Source of the DNA: Paucibacter sp. DJ2R-2
GTDB taxonomy: Bacteria; Pseudomonadota; Gammaproteobacteria; Burkholderiales; Burkholderiaceae_C
Direction: 5' to 3'
Length of the DNA: 64,000 nt
Assembly (NCBI RefSeq): GCF_025717675.1
Contig: NZ_JAJIRT010000006.1
Span: 248,001 to 312,000 of the forward strand
A program made the translations under genes and the position numbers. This document shows, piece after piece, positions 52,941-61,498 of the stretch (within the stretch, counting starts at the first letter, position 1; each line of letters starts with the position of its first letter). The notes beneath the pieces are model-generated. The model made no database searches. It saw only the letters and a program-made list of their open reading frames with translations, and was not told the origin of the DNA.

Positions 52941-53008
52941 GGTATTTCTCCTGAGATTGGTGGGAATCGTTCCCTGGTTACTGAAATGCATGCATCATGC
53001 CAAGAAGA

Positions 53009-53036
53009 AAAATTCCTTTAAAAACAATAACTTAGA
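53009..53036 (-). promoter_or_regulatory. conserved upstream element of PEP-CTERM gene B
   Basis: 28-base partner of the element at 51847-51874, 69 bases before the ATG of copy B. A shared regulator or alternative sigma-factor site is likely. Confidence 0.6.
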
Positions 53037-53100
53037 CATCGAAGTCGCTCGGAAATCTACTGCGACGCCCAAGCCTGTAAAGAATCTCGACAAGGCATAT

Positions 53101-55878
53101 TCACAGTTTTGACTGAACAGCCTTGAACTCAGCCCTGCTCGCAAACGCCGGATCATCCGCGACCAACTTCTTCAGCTGCGTCTGCGCCTGGTCTTTCTGC
53201 CCTGCGGCAAGCAGGTGCCGGGCCAGATTCAACCGAAACTCTGAACTACCCGGCATCAATGCCACAACCTTCTGCTGGAGTTCCACAGCTTTTGAGTACT
53301 CACCAGCGGCGGCATAGACATCAGCGACGGTGTCCATGACGCCCGGACTATTGGGCTGCAATGCCAGGGCTTTTTCCGCATACTCTCTCGCCTTGCCATC
53401 CTTGCGCTTGAGCGCCAGCGTCGCGAGATTGTTCAAGGCCGCCACGTTTTCGGGTTGCAAGGTGAGCACCTGGGCATACCAGCGCTCTGCCTGCTCAGGG
53501 CGAGAGCGGGCCAGTTCCACATCCCCGAGATAGAACAGGAACAAGGCATCTGTGCCATACGCCTTGCTGCGCTCTTGAGCGAACTTGTCGGCCGCGTCCA
53601 ATTCTTTGCCGCTGAGCAAGGCCTTGTGGAGCTTCATCGCCACTTCACTGCGACGGAAGTCAACATTCAGGGCTTGCTTGTACCAACGCACCGCCGCTGG
53701 CCATGACTTTTGAAAGGCCGCTACATCCCCGGCCAGGGCGTAGCCGAAATAATTCTTGGGCTGCTCGCGCTGAATTTGCAAACAGAGTTTCTCAGCCTCG
53801 TCGCCACGCCCCGAACCCACCAAGACCGACGCCATGGCCGCCTGCGCCTCCTGGAATTGAGGCTGTATCTGCAAAGCCTTCTTCAGAACCGCAAGCGCTT
53901 GAGCAGGCTCACCCTTCCCCACATACAGTCGACCTAAGGCCATCAAGGGCGCGACTGAATTCGGCTGCAGAGCCGCCCACTTGCCATAACTGGCCTCCGC
54001 TTGATTGAAGTCGCGTCCGGCCATTTGAACAGTACCCAGAATTCGCAAAGCCTCCGGACGCCCCGGGAACTGCGTGACCGTGTCCTGAGCCAGAGTCAGC
54101 GCTTTCTTGACGTTGTTCTGCTCCAGGTAAATTCCAGACAAATGCTCGCGCGGAGAAATCTCTCCAGGAAGGGCTTTCACTGTTTCTTCGAGCAGGCCAG
54201 CCAATTCAGCTGGAGCAGCACCCCGCTGTGCCCGCAACCCGATGGCAGCCATACGCGCCTGCAGGTTCTTGGGGTTCTCCGTGGCCATGCGATCAAAACG
54301 GGCAATCGCCGCCTCAATCTTTCGCTCCTTCAGGTCGAGATCAGCCAAGCCACGCGCCGCAGGGAAGGACTGCGAATCGATCTTCAGCGCCGCCTCAAAT
54401 GCCAAGCGAGCCTTGTCCGCGCTGCCTTTTTGAACCTCGATTTGACCGCGCAGGTTTGCCGCGTCGGGACGCTGCGGCTCCTTCTTCTCCAGCACGGCAA
54501 CCGCCTCAAGTGCGCGCGCATAGTCTTTCTTGCCCATCAAGGAGCTGATCAGCGCTAAATCGGCGGTGACGGCCTTCTCTTTTTCCGAAATCGCACGCAA
54601 CTCCTGAATGCCCAATTCAACTTCGCCCTTTTTGAGCTTGTCGACCGCAAGGTAGGTGCGGGCGCGGGCATCCTTGGGATTCAATTGCATGACTTGTTTG
54701 AAGAGCGACTCAGCTCGGGCAAACTCACCCAACTTGAGGCTGGCTTCAGCACCAACGGCCACGATCTCCGGGTCGAGAGGCGGCCGCTCCAAAAAGGGCT
54801 TCACCAAGGTCCAGGCCTTTGTCGGATTGCCGATTCGAATCAGTACACGCGCCAAGAGTGCGCGCACGCCAGGCGAGGACTCACCCAAATCCGTGCTCAT
54901 GGCCTTACCGAGATAGGTTTCGGCCTGGGTCATTGCACCTTTTTGAAAGCTGATCGCACCGGCCAAGTAGAGGACCTTGCCGCTGTCCGCAGCTCGCTTG
55001 AGCAGAGGCTGAAGGCGATCTTCCGCCAGCTTCATATCGCCACGCTCAAAGGCAAGCAGCACCCCAAAGTAGGCCGTATTGAGGTTATTCGGGATCTTGG
55101 ACTGCATGGAGTCCCAGACCGTTTGTGCTGATTTGTAATCCTGTTGCTGGATAAGTGCTGCGATGGCGCGACTCTGGGCCACGTAGTTCATGGCGTCCAG
55201 GTCCACCGCCTTTCGGTAAGCGCTGACGGCCGCAGCAGCCTCCCCCTTGAATTCGAGGAACTCTCCCAGAAGCAGCGAAACATCACTGCGCTGGGGTTCT
55301 TCCTTGGCCAAGGCTTCCACTTGAGAAAAAGCTGTATCGAAGTGACCTTCGGCCGCCTTCAGCCGAGATTCCACCAAACGAGCGCGGACGTACTTTGGCA
55401 CGGCCACCAACGCTTGGTCCACAGCCTTTCGCGCCTCCGGCAAACGCCCTTGGGCGGAATACGCCACCGCCAGGGAGGTCTGCAAGTCGGCTTGAGCAAC
55501 CGGAGGCTTCAAAGTCACGGCCGCAAAGCGGCTCAACACGCGCTCCATATCCCCCTGAAGAATCAGCACCCTCGCCTCCAGCGGCTGAACCTCCTCGTCC
55601 GGGTAGCCCAATTGGCCCGCCTTGCTCAATTCGATCAATGCGCCGTCCTGGTCACCCATTTCCGACAAAGTCTTGGCCAGCAAGAACCGAGCTTCAGACA
55701 AATTGCCATTTTTCTGAATCGCCGTCTTCAACTGAATCAAAGCAGCCTTGCGATCATTCTTTTCAAGATAGGACTTGGCGGAGCCCACCAGTTTTTCGGG
55801 CGTTTCACTGGAGCATCCCGCCATCAACGCAGCCAACACCACGGAACCAATCACAGACTTTGCAAAGTTGTTTTTCAC
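53101..55878 (-). CDS. prsT: XrtA/PEP-CTERM TPR-repeat lipoprotein PrsT
   Basis: 925 residues from a GTG at 55878 (a TTG at 55884 is in frame, two codons earlier); AAGAGA lies upstream. Signal with lipobox (ALMAGC), then nearly the whole length is TPR repeats, with the typical W/G-x2-x-Y/A-x-G-x-A-x-A-x2 spacing throughout (KAALIQLKTAIQKNG, RPDAANLRGQIEVQKGSADKARLA). It belongs to the large TPR lipoprotein family found with exosortase A, known as PrsT. It is thought to act as the assembly platform for EPS and PEP-CTERM protein export. It is the left-hand neighbour of the mobile-looking region at 56 kb. Confidence 0.92.
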   Translation of the reverse strand: MKNNFAKSVIGSVVLAALMAGCSSETPEKLVGSAKSYLEKNDRKAALIQLKTAIQKNGNLSEARFLLAKTLSEMGDQDGALIELSKAGQLGYPDEEVQPLEARVLILQGDMERVLSRFAAVTLKPPVAQADLQTSLAVAYSAQGRLPEARKAVDQALVAVPKYVRARLVESRLKAAEGHFDTAFSQVEALAKEEPQRSDVSLLLGEFLEFKGEAAAAVSAYRKAVDLDAMNYVAQSRAIAALIQQQDYKSAQTVWDSMQSKIPNNLNTAYFGVLLAFERGDMKLAEDRLQPLLKRAADSGKVLYLAGAISFQKGAMTQAETYLGKAMSTDLGESSPGVRALLARVLIRIGNPTKAWTLVKPFLERPPLDPEIVAVGAEASLKLGEFARAESLFKQVMQLNPKDARARTYLAVDKLKKGEVELGIQELRAISEKEKAVTADLALISSLMGKKDYARALEAVAVLEKKEPQRPDAANLRGQIEVQKGSADKARLAFEAALKIDSQSFPAARGLADLDLKERKIEAAIARFDRMATENPKNLQARMAAIGLRAQRGAAPAELAGLLEETVKALPGEISPREHLSGIYLEQNNVKKALTLAQDTVTQFPGRPEALRILGTVQMAGRDFNQAEASYGKWAALQPNSVAPLMALGRLYVGKGEPAQALAVLKKALQIQPQFQEAQAAMASVLVGSGRGDEAEKLCLQIQREQPKNYFGYALAGDVAAFQKSWPAAVRWYKQALNVDFRRSEVAMKLHKALLSGKELDAADKFAQERSKAYGTDALFLFYLGDVELARSRPEQAERWYAQVLTLQPENVAALNNLATLALKRKDGKAREYAEKALALQPNSPGVMDTVADVYAAAGEYSKAVELQQKVVALMPGSSEFRLNLARHLLAAGQKDQAQTQLKKLVADDPAFASRAEFKAVQSKL

Positions 55879-56215
55879 AAGCAATCTCTTTTTCTATCCA
55901 GGAAACAGCACCAGCCACATTGGCGAAGGCGCAGCCGTCTCAGCTATACAGCCGAGCCCACGGGCCGCAAACGCATCAAAGCGCGACACGCTACCACAGG
56001 CATGAAGCGAAAAGGCTGAGGCAAACTCACGCCCCGCCATCATCTGATCGAGCGCTGCATTTGAACCCCAACAGGGCCCAAGCCCTGCCCCCTTGAACAG
56101 AGGGTGAAAAGTGCCATACCGGAGCAACATCCCTCCGAAACAAGCGGCGCCTCCCCGTCGAATCGATTCAGTCCAGCAAGTAGCCGAAAAGCACAAACGA
56201 CCATGCGCAAAAAGA

Positions 56216-56250
56216 AAAAGGCCCAAGTTGTCGCGCAACTTGGGCCTTTT
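56216..56250. terminator. strong intrinsic terminator
   Basis: AAAAGGCCCAAGTTG (56216-56230), 5-base loop and CAACTTGGGCCTTTT (56236-56250) form a perfect 15-bp stem with A- and T-rich flanks. Read right to left it follows the tRNA/tmRNA-like relic, as a terminator after a structural RNA gene would. Confidence 0.88.
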
Positions 56251-56281
56251 CGATGCTCGCGAAAATCAGCGAACTGGATAT

Positions 56282-56303
56282 TGGTGGGCCGGGGGGAATT
56301 GAA
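56282..56303 (-). other. tRNA/tmRNA 3'-end-like relic, possible attachment site
   Basis: On the minus strand, positions 56303 to 56282 read T-loop TTCAATT, a run of six C, GGCCCA and CCA, much like the 3' end of a tRNA or tmRNA. The upstream half of the T-stem does not pair (AAGTT where G-rich sequence is needed), and the acceptor side is one base short. This is what one expects if an element inserted at an RNA gene's 3' end and brought its own upstream sequence. The full RNA gene is not in view. Could be chance. Confidence 0.35.
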
Positions 56304-56599
56304 AACTTGGCGCTAGCCTGCATTGTTGCTCGACTTACGCTTCCGAAAGAAAGCGAGTTACTTCAAAAATCACTGCGTCGCCTTGTACCAACAGGTCTGA
56401 ATTGCCTCGCCGGGCCTGAAGCGATTCAGCTCTCTCATTCGACTCTGTTGAGAACTTGTTCGACTTGTTCATCGCTCCATCTTCCGAGGTGCAGTTCAGA
56501 CCTGGGGCGATTCACATCGACTCCGACGATCACGCACGCTAGGCGCAGCTGTGCGCCGTGGCAATGTGCTTCAGCTGGGGCGAACGCGAATGCAGCATG

Positions 56600-57922
56600 T
56601 CAGCGCGCCAAGCTTTTTGCGACCTCCAGGCCTCTAGCGAGGATAGTGTCTCGTCCCGCGAGCAAATCACTAACCGTAGGACTTGATGGAAAGTGCGGTT
56701 GGAACCCGACGCCAACGAATTCTTCACCCGTCACGGCCTTGTCCCACTTGATGAGCGCATACAGCGTCCCTCCGGCCGGCAATGCGACACGAGCCATTTC
56801 ACCTGTCGAACCGGCCGTCACTTCGCCAACCCGTTTTGCGCCGAGAGCCGAGGCAACGCTCACAAAGTCCTCGGCAGCGGACACAGTATCGTGATCCGTC
56901 AAGACCACGATGGGAATAGAGATTCGCTCCGACTCTGGCCTTGGCTTAATTTCGCCTTGCGGCAGCTGCACGAGCCGAATGGCGTCTGCCTCCGAACCGA
57001 CGTTGCTGGTGTTGCCTCCTTCTTCAGCGAGTCTGATCGAAGTTTTTCGAGTCACACCCTCTTTTACAGGCGAGGTTAGAAAGTGAGATAGGATTTCCAG
57101 GCCAATATTAGAATTTCCACCGGAATTCTTTCGCACATCAAATATTATTGCGCTACTGCTGCGAATTGCCGCTATGTTATTGAGGAAAGACAAATAGACA
57201 GAGCGATCGCGAAAATCTCTTACAGAGAAATAAGATACTTTCCCAGAGTCAAGCATCTGAAAATCCAGACGCTTCGACTCTATGTCCTGAAGAAATATTA
57301 GCTTCGTACCATCCGGCCATGCGTCGCCGCGCTCAAAAACCTTGATGCGTCGCTCTCCGGCCGGGGTGAGGTAGTCAATTTTTACAAGGCTTCCGCTTTG
57401 CCCCTCAAAAATTCGAGAGACGGAAATATCTTGGCGGCGATGCGCGGTAGAAGCTACAACTCGCGGCTCTCGCTCTTTGGCAATCTTAAAGGGCTCATCA
57501 CCATCGACTGCTTTGACAAGGCTGCCAAGCGGAATGTCTCTGGCCAAGTCATTCCGCACCCAAGTCACGACTGGCACACTTTCGATGAGCTCGACACCAA
57601 CGCTAGGCTTTGAGCGCTTGAGCGCAGCTCCAGGAGGTGCTAGCACAAAAGTGTGCCCGTCGTTTAATGTGGCTACGAGACGGTCCAGTGCGGCGTAGTA
57701 CTCCCCACTAGACTCAATCCCTTTGACTTCTTGGGTCGCTAGGTCGACAGCTGATTTGAACTCATTGATCCGATCGCGGATAGGGAATTGTCTATTAATT
57801 TGCTGCCAAATTATCGACACGCCTTCCACGCGTTGATTGGCCGTTAACGGCATTGGCTGCGCAGCGTCAACTTGAAGTGATGCAAACGATGTCATAACCA
57901 AAGCTAGCAAGACGTGTTTCAT
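56600..57922 (-). CDS. S41-family peptidase (C-terminal processing/tricorn-type)
   Basis: 440 residues from the ATG at 57922 (MKHVLL); a TTG at 57937 also opens the frame. Sec signal with cleavage near VDAAQ. LNDGHTF (86-92) and the nucleophile region DTVSAAED (S348, E351) mark the S41 active site (Ser plus the His and Glu of the tetrad); a PDZ-like middle region (about 108-200) precedes it. Likely acts in the periplasm. It is the last gene of the putative RiPP operon, starting 21 bp after the radical SAM gene. A role in leader or core processing, or in self-protection, is inference. Codon use is AT-richer than the EPS genes. Confidence 0.82.
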   Translation of the reverse strand: MKHVLLALVMTSFASLQVDAAQPMPLTANQRVEGVSIIWQQINRQFPIRDRINEFKSAVDLATQEVKGIESSGEYYAALDRLVATLNDGHTFVLAPPGAALKRSKPSVGVELIESVPVVTWVRNDLARDIPLGSLVKAVDGDEPFKIAKEREPRVVASTAHRRQDISVSRIFEGQSGSLVKIDYLTPAGERRIKVFERGDAWPDGTKLIFLQDIESKRLDFQMLDSGKVSYFSVRDFRDRSVYLSFLNNIAAIRSSSAIIFDVRKNSGGNSNIGLEILSHFLTSPVKEGVTRKTSIRLAEEGGNTSNVGSEADAIRLVQLPQGEIKPRPESERISIPIVVLTDHDTVSAAEDFVSVASALGAKRVGEVTAGSTGEMARVALPAGGTLYALIKWDKAVTGEEFVGVGFQPHFPSSPTVSDLLAGRDTILARGLEVAKSLAR

Positions 57923-57943
57923 GCGGCTGAATTCCAAATTCGA

Positions 57944-59062
57944 TTACAGCGCTTGGATAGGAATGTACTTCCGATTCTCCGGTACGGAGAGCGTACGGAC
58001 TCTATACAGCGGGCATCCTAGTTCCGAGGGCTTACCCGAATAGAAACCCACCATCCACATCTTCACGAGTTCAGGATCCAATTTAATCTCACCGGATTCC
58101 AAGATCTTGCCGATGTCATTCCGGGCATCATCTAAGGCAGTTGTGCACTTCACAATTCGTCCATCAGACCGAATTCCAAACGAGTTCGCAGCTGCTGCAT
58201 AGCAGACATCTGCTTCTCCTTCGGCAGCGGGGCCTGCGACGGCAATAGGATTAGCGCGTGCGGGAATTGGCTCATGTTGTGCTGTTGCGGATGGCGCGAT
58301 CTTCTTAGCTGCATTGAAACGGGTCAAGATGCGTTGACGCACAGCATCAGCAATCTGCCGAGTGGTGGTACGCATCTTGTTCGTCTCGAACGCGCCGCCA
58401 TAATTTCCGATCGATATCGGATGCAACTTGAAGCGTTCATCGCCACCGAAATCATTAATCAGTTGGGGAAGAAGATCATTCTCAACGGCCTCGATATTCT
58501 CGTGGTGTAAATGCAGGCGCAGTGTGATAGTAAAGTCCAGTTCCGTTGCAGCTGCCGCCAGCAGATTACCGTACACAACGCTAAACGTCCCGGCGCCGTC
58601 GGCACGTAGCCGCGTCTGATTGTGATGTTCCTCCGGCCCGTCAAGAGTAATCTGGTAGCTGGTGACGCCCCAGCCTACTAGCTTGCGCAGCATCGTCTCG
58701 TCAAGCAAATAGGCGTTGGTCGTGATCCCGCTCGCATGGGACTTCAACTCCGGATATAGGGCAACCAATTGGATGCGATGAGTCTCGATTTCCTCGATAA
58801 CTTCAAGTCCCATCAATGGTTCGCCGCCGAACCAAGAGATATAGAGAGACTCTAGGCCGGCTTTGGCGCGTGCCGTCATCAACGCCTTGATTCCATTGCG
58901 GACTTCATGAGACATGCGTCCTAGCTCAAAGTCCTCATAGCAGTAAGTGCAGCGAAAATTACACTTCTCGGTCGCAAAGAGGCGCAACTCCAAGTGCCTA
59001 GGATTAATTCCGCTCAAGAAGGCCTTATACACGGCCTCGCTCATGTGTGCTGTGTTTTCCAT
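57944..59062 (-). CDS. radical SAM peptide maturase (reduced SPASM)
   Basis: 372 residues. The radical SAM cluster motif is CNFRCTYC (C34, C38, C41), with FATEK before it and a GGEP motif at 79-82. The C-terminal part has C287, then a GRIVKC element (C306) and a GCPLYR (C350), a shortened SPASM/twitch-like site for one auxiliary Fe-S cluster. The gene follows the Cys-rich peptide gene by 72 bp, on the same strand, with a hairpin between. Enzymes of this kind make C-S or C-C cross-links in precursor peptides. It is not close to any named maturase I can recall; the product class (sactipeptide, ranthipeptide or cyclophane) is undecided. Confidence 0.85.
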   Translation of the reverse strand: MENTAHMSEAVYKAFLSGINPRHLELRLFATEKCNFRCTYCYEDFELGRMSHEVRNGIKALMTARAKAGLESLYISWFGGEPLMGLEVIEEIETHRIQLVALYPELKSHASGITTNAYLLDETMLRKLVGWGVTSYQITLDGPEEHHNQTRLRADGAGTFSVVYGNLLAAAATELDFTITLRLHLHHENIEAVENDLLPQLINDFGGDERFKLHPISIGNYGGAFETNKMRTTTRQIADAVRQRILTRFNAAKKIAPSATAQHEPIPARANPIAVAGPAAEGEADVCYAAAANSFGIRSDGRIVKCTTALDDARNDIGKILESGEIKLDPELVKMWMVGFYSGKPSELGCPLYRVRTLSVPENRKYIPIQAL

Positions 59063-59083
59063 GCGCTCCCCAGGTTAGATATA

Positions 59084-59111
59084 GCGCCTTCGCCGTTTTT
59101 GGCGAAGGCGC
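59084..59111 (-). other. hairpin between precursor and maturase genes
   Basis: GCGCCTTCGCC and GGCGAAGGCGC form a perfect 11-bp stem with a 6-base loop (59084-59111). On the transcribed strand it follows the precursor stop (59135) and precedes the maturase start (59062). No T-run follows, so it may be a partial terminator or RNA-processing site that keeps precursor levels above maturase levels, as is usual in such operons. Confidence 0.7.
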
Positions 59112-59134
59112 AGAGCAAATTAGCTACGAGTCAG

Positions 59135-59332
59135 TCAGAGGGTGCTGCCGTCACCTGAGCTCATGCACTTGCTGCCACAGTGATTGTTGTTCGACCCCTG
59201 GCAGCCGGTACCGCACTCGTTGTTGTCTGCGCCACCCACTTCGGACAGCATTTCGGCCGGGATCTCGATGCCGACTTGGGCGCCGAATTCATTGAAGGCG
59301 ATTTGAGACATGTCTACAGAAATAATACTCAC
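59135..59332 (-). CDS. RiPP precursor peptide with double-glycine leader
   Basis: 65 residues from a GTG at 59332 that has a strong AGGAGA site 5-6 bases upstream; an ATG at 59311 (MSQIAF) is an alternative. The leader runs to G34 in LSEVGGA, the double-glycine site cut by C39 peptidases. The 31-residue core holds four cysteines at 40, 44, 52 and 56, i.e. CX3C, seven residues, CX3C, with Gly, Asn and Ser between. The gene begins 9 bp after the transporter's stop and is followed by the radical SAM gene. I know no characterised peptide with this core; product, modification and activity are inferred. Confidence 0.85.
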   Translation of the reverse strand: MSIISVDMSQIAFNEFGAQVGIEIPAEMLSEVGGADNNECGTGCQGSNNNHCGSKCMSSGDGSTL

Positions 59333-59341
59333 AGTCTTCTC

Positions 59342-61498
59342 CTAAGTTTCCGCAACGGCTGCGGCGCCATGTGGAGTTGCCTTCTCAGTTGAGTTGGTCA
59401 CCCCAGCATTCCTCCCTTGGTGCACTTCAGACTTGCCGTGACCGGGTTTAATTAATTCAATTACTCGGCCTGCAGAAGCAATTGTTTCTCGCCGATGGGC
59501 GATGATTACTCGGGTACTCCCCATGCGCCTAATTGATTCATTTACACGGGACTCGCTCTGCATATCCAAGTGACTTGTTGCCTCATCGAGCACCAATAGC
59601 GAAGGCTTGCGATAGAGGGCTCTAGCCAGCAAAATGCGCTGCCTTTGACCACCGGATAAGCTTGAACCAACGTCGCCTACAAGGGTGTGATACTGCATGG
59701 GCATTTTAACGATATCGTCCGCTATATCAGCGAACGCAGCGGATTCTTCGATGCGAGCGATATCTACTCCACTGTCAAAAGAGGAGATATTATCGATCAA
59801 CGAACCCGTTAGCAAACTATCGTCTTGAAGCACTGCTGCCATCGCCGCGTAGAGCTCACTGCGAGAACATCCTTCTATGTTTCGACCATCAATTAGAACT
59901 TCACCCGAGGTCGGGCGAAGCAGGCCAAGTATTAGCTTTGCAACTGTACTCTTGCCGCACCCTGAAGGACCAACTAGCGCAACTGATTCACCAGCGTCAA
60001 TCTTGAATGAAACATCTCTGAGAATCCACGGATCAGTACTCGAGTACCTGAAGCTCACATTATAGAACTCTACCGCTTGTGGGCCCTTGGAGTTCGAAAT
60101 TTCAAGCGACTGAGATTGATTTTCAGCCTCGGTTTCAACGATATCTCGCAATCGGTCAAAGTCGACCGCAAGAAGGCGAAGTTCGACCAGCTTTTCTAGT
60201 ACTGCGCGTACCCGCGTCATCAGGATTGCTCTGTAGGCGAGATATGCCAGCAGCATTCCCACACTTAGCGCCCCTTGAATTGCCAAGTGGGCACCAAGCC
60301 AAACCACGGCAACCTGCTCAATGCTTAGGATTAAGTTTGTGCCAGCTACCGAGACGATCGACAATCGCTGCACTCTTACGTCGCCGTTTGTGGCGTCAAC
60401 ATATGCGTTGGACCACATTTCAATTCGCCTGCGCTCCAAACTCAGCAGCTTTACAACGATAGAAGTTCGGACAGTCTCAAGGAAAGTGCTTATTTCTCGT
60501 GCAGCCGCGACATTCTGAACCTCAGAGTGGCGACGCATCTTCGAGAGGACTGAGATGCGGAGTAGGACGCAAAGGGTCATCCCGGATAAGGAAATTGCGG
60601 CAAGGGGTGCGCTGTAATAGAACATTACCCCGATGAGAATCACCGATATCGCTGCATCGATGCCAGTTTCCATCCCGATGGAGCTAACAACGCGCTGCAC
60701 ATTGTCGATCGCGCGAAATCGAGATACCACATCACCCACATGCCGCTTCTGGAAGTACTCCGCGGGAAGGTGAACAAGGTGAGTGAATAGGCGCGTGGCC
60801 CATTGGTGATGCAGCCTGAATGACAAGTCAGACATAGCACTCGAACGTGCGAACGAAAGTGCAAACTGCAGAACGGCCAAGGACAGAAAAACCAATCCGA
60901 GTACCGTTACTAGGTCCTGATCCCCATTTGGAATGGATGAGTCAATAATGGTTTGTAAATACCCCGGCGCCAGAAGTGTGGCGATTTCTAGCACGGCCGA
61001 GAAGGCGAGCACAGTGGCTAGACTGGCTGCGAATCCGTCAAATACCCCAAGCCACCTCAAGAGGGATAATTTTGGTTCAACTTGAAGAGTTGACCTTTGG
61101 TCCGTCAATCCAGTCAACTCAAGGACCACCCCAGTAAAGCGCTGGCTCAGTTCTGCCGCCGTAACGTTGCGGCGCCCCAACTTTGGGTCGTGAATGGTGA
61201 ATTTCTCACCCTGAACGCGGTCCAGCACCACAAAGTGGTTCAGGTCCCAATGCAGAATTGACGGCGTCCGAATTTCGCGGAGGTTCTGGGGTTCAGTTCG
61301 CAGAGCTCGGCATTGAAACCCCAATGCGCGGGCAATACTGGTAATACCGCCAAGATTCACGCCTCGAAGGCTGGGACTAAATTGCGACCTCAGTTGAGGT
61401 AGGGTGTAAGTGGCCCCCCAGAAGGCACTCACCATCGCGAGGCAAGCAAGTCCGCACTCTGTCGCTTCACCCTGCAAGATGACAGGCAGTTTTTTCAT
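59342..61498 (-). CDS. ABC transporter with N-terminal C39 peptidase (PCAT)
   Basis: 718 residues. The peptidase domain has the catalytic cysteine in ATECGLACL (C15), His in DLNHFVV (H88) and Asp in IHDPKLG (D104). About six membrane spans follow (about 150-430), then the ATPase: Walker A GPSGCGKS (510-517), signature LSGGQRQR (614-621), Walker B LLVLDE (634-639) and the H-loop His668. It cleaves double-glycine leaders and exports the core. The start overlaps the HlyD stop as ATGA. It therefore matches the precursor at 59.2 kb in both site and operon. Confidence 0.93.
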   Translation of the reverse strand: MKKLPVILQGEATECGLACLAMVSAFWGATYTLPQLRSQFSPSLRGVNLGGITSIARALGFQCRALRTEPQNLREIRTPSILHWDLNHFVVLDRVQGEKFTIHDPKLGRRNVTAAELSQRFTGVVLELTGLTDQRSTLQVEPKLSLLRWLGVFDGFAASLATVLAFSAVLEIATLLAPGYLQTIIDSSIPNGDQDLVTVLGLVFLSLAVLQFALSFARSSAMSDLSFRLHHQWATRLFTHLVHLPAEYFQKRHVGDVVSRFRAIDNVQRVVSSIGMETGIDAAISVILIGVMFYYSAPLAAISLSGMTLCVLLRISVLSKMRRHSEVQNVAAAREISTFLETVRTSIVVKLLSLERRRIEMWSNAYVDATNGDVRVQRLSIVSVAGTNLILSIEQVAVVWLGAHLAIQGALSVGMLLAYLAYRAILMTRVRAVLEKLVELRLLAVDFDRLRDIVETEAENQSQSLEISNSKGPQAVEFYNVSFRYSSTDPWILRDVSFKIDAGESVALVGPSGCGKSTVAKLILGLLRPTSGEVLIDGRNIEGCSRSELYAAMAAVLQDDSLLTGSLIDNISSFDSGVDIARIEESAAFADIADDIVKMPMQYHTLVGDVGSSLSGGQRQRILLARALYRKPSLLVLDEATSHLDMQSESRVNESIRRMGSTRVIIAHRRETIASAGRVIELIKPGHGKSEVHQGRNAGVTNSTEKATPHGAAAVAET

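Larger units (their letters stand above)
55879..56599. other. 720-bp non-coding boundary region
   Basis: No supported gene is seen. From left to right it holds the prsT upstream region, an intrinsic terminator (56216-56250), a tRNA/tmRNA 3'-end-like relic (56282-56303), and about 300 bp of sequence with no recognisable ORF on either strand. Several small open frames here have no start site or homology-like pattern. The composition changes from high-GC to AT-richer around 56.3 kb, marking a likely junction. Confidence 0.55.

Noticed and set aside
56253-56894. A 213-codon plus-strand frame across the boundary region
   Set aside because: Its right part is antisense to the S41 peptidase gene, there is no ribosome-binding site, and the translation has no recognisable motif.
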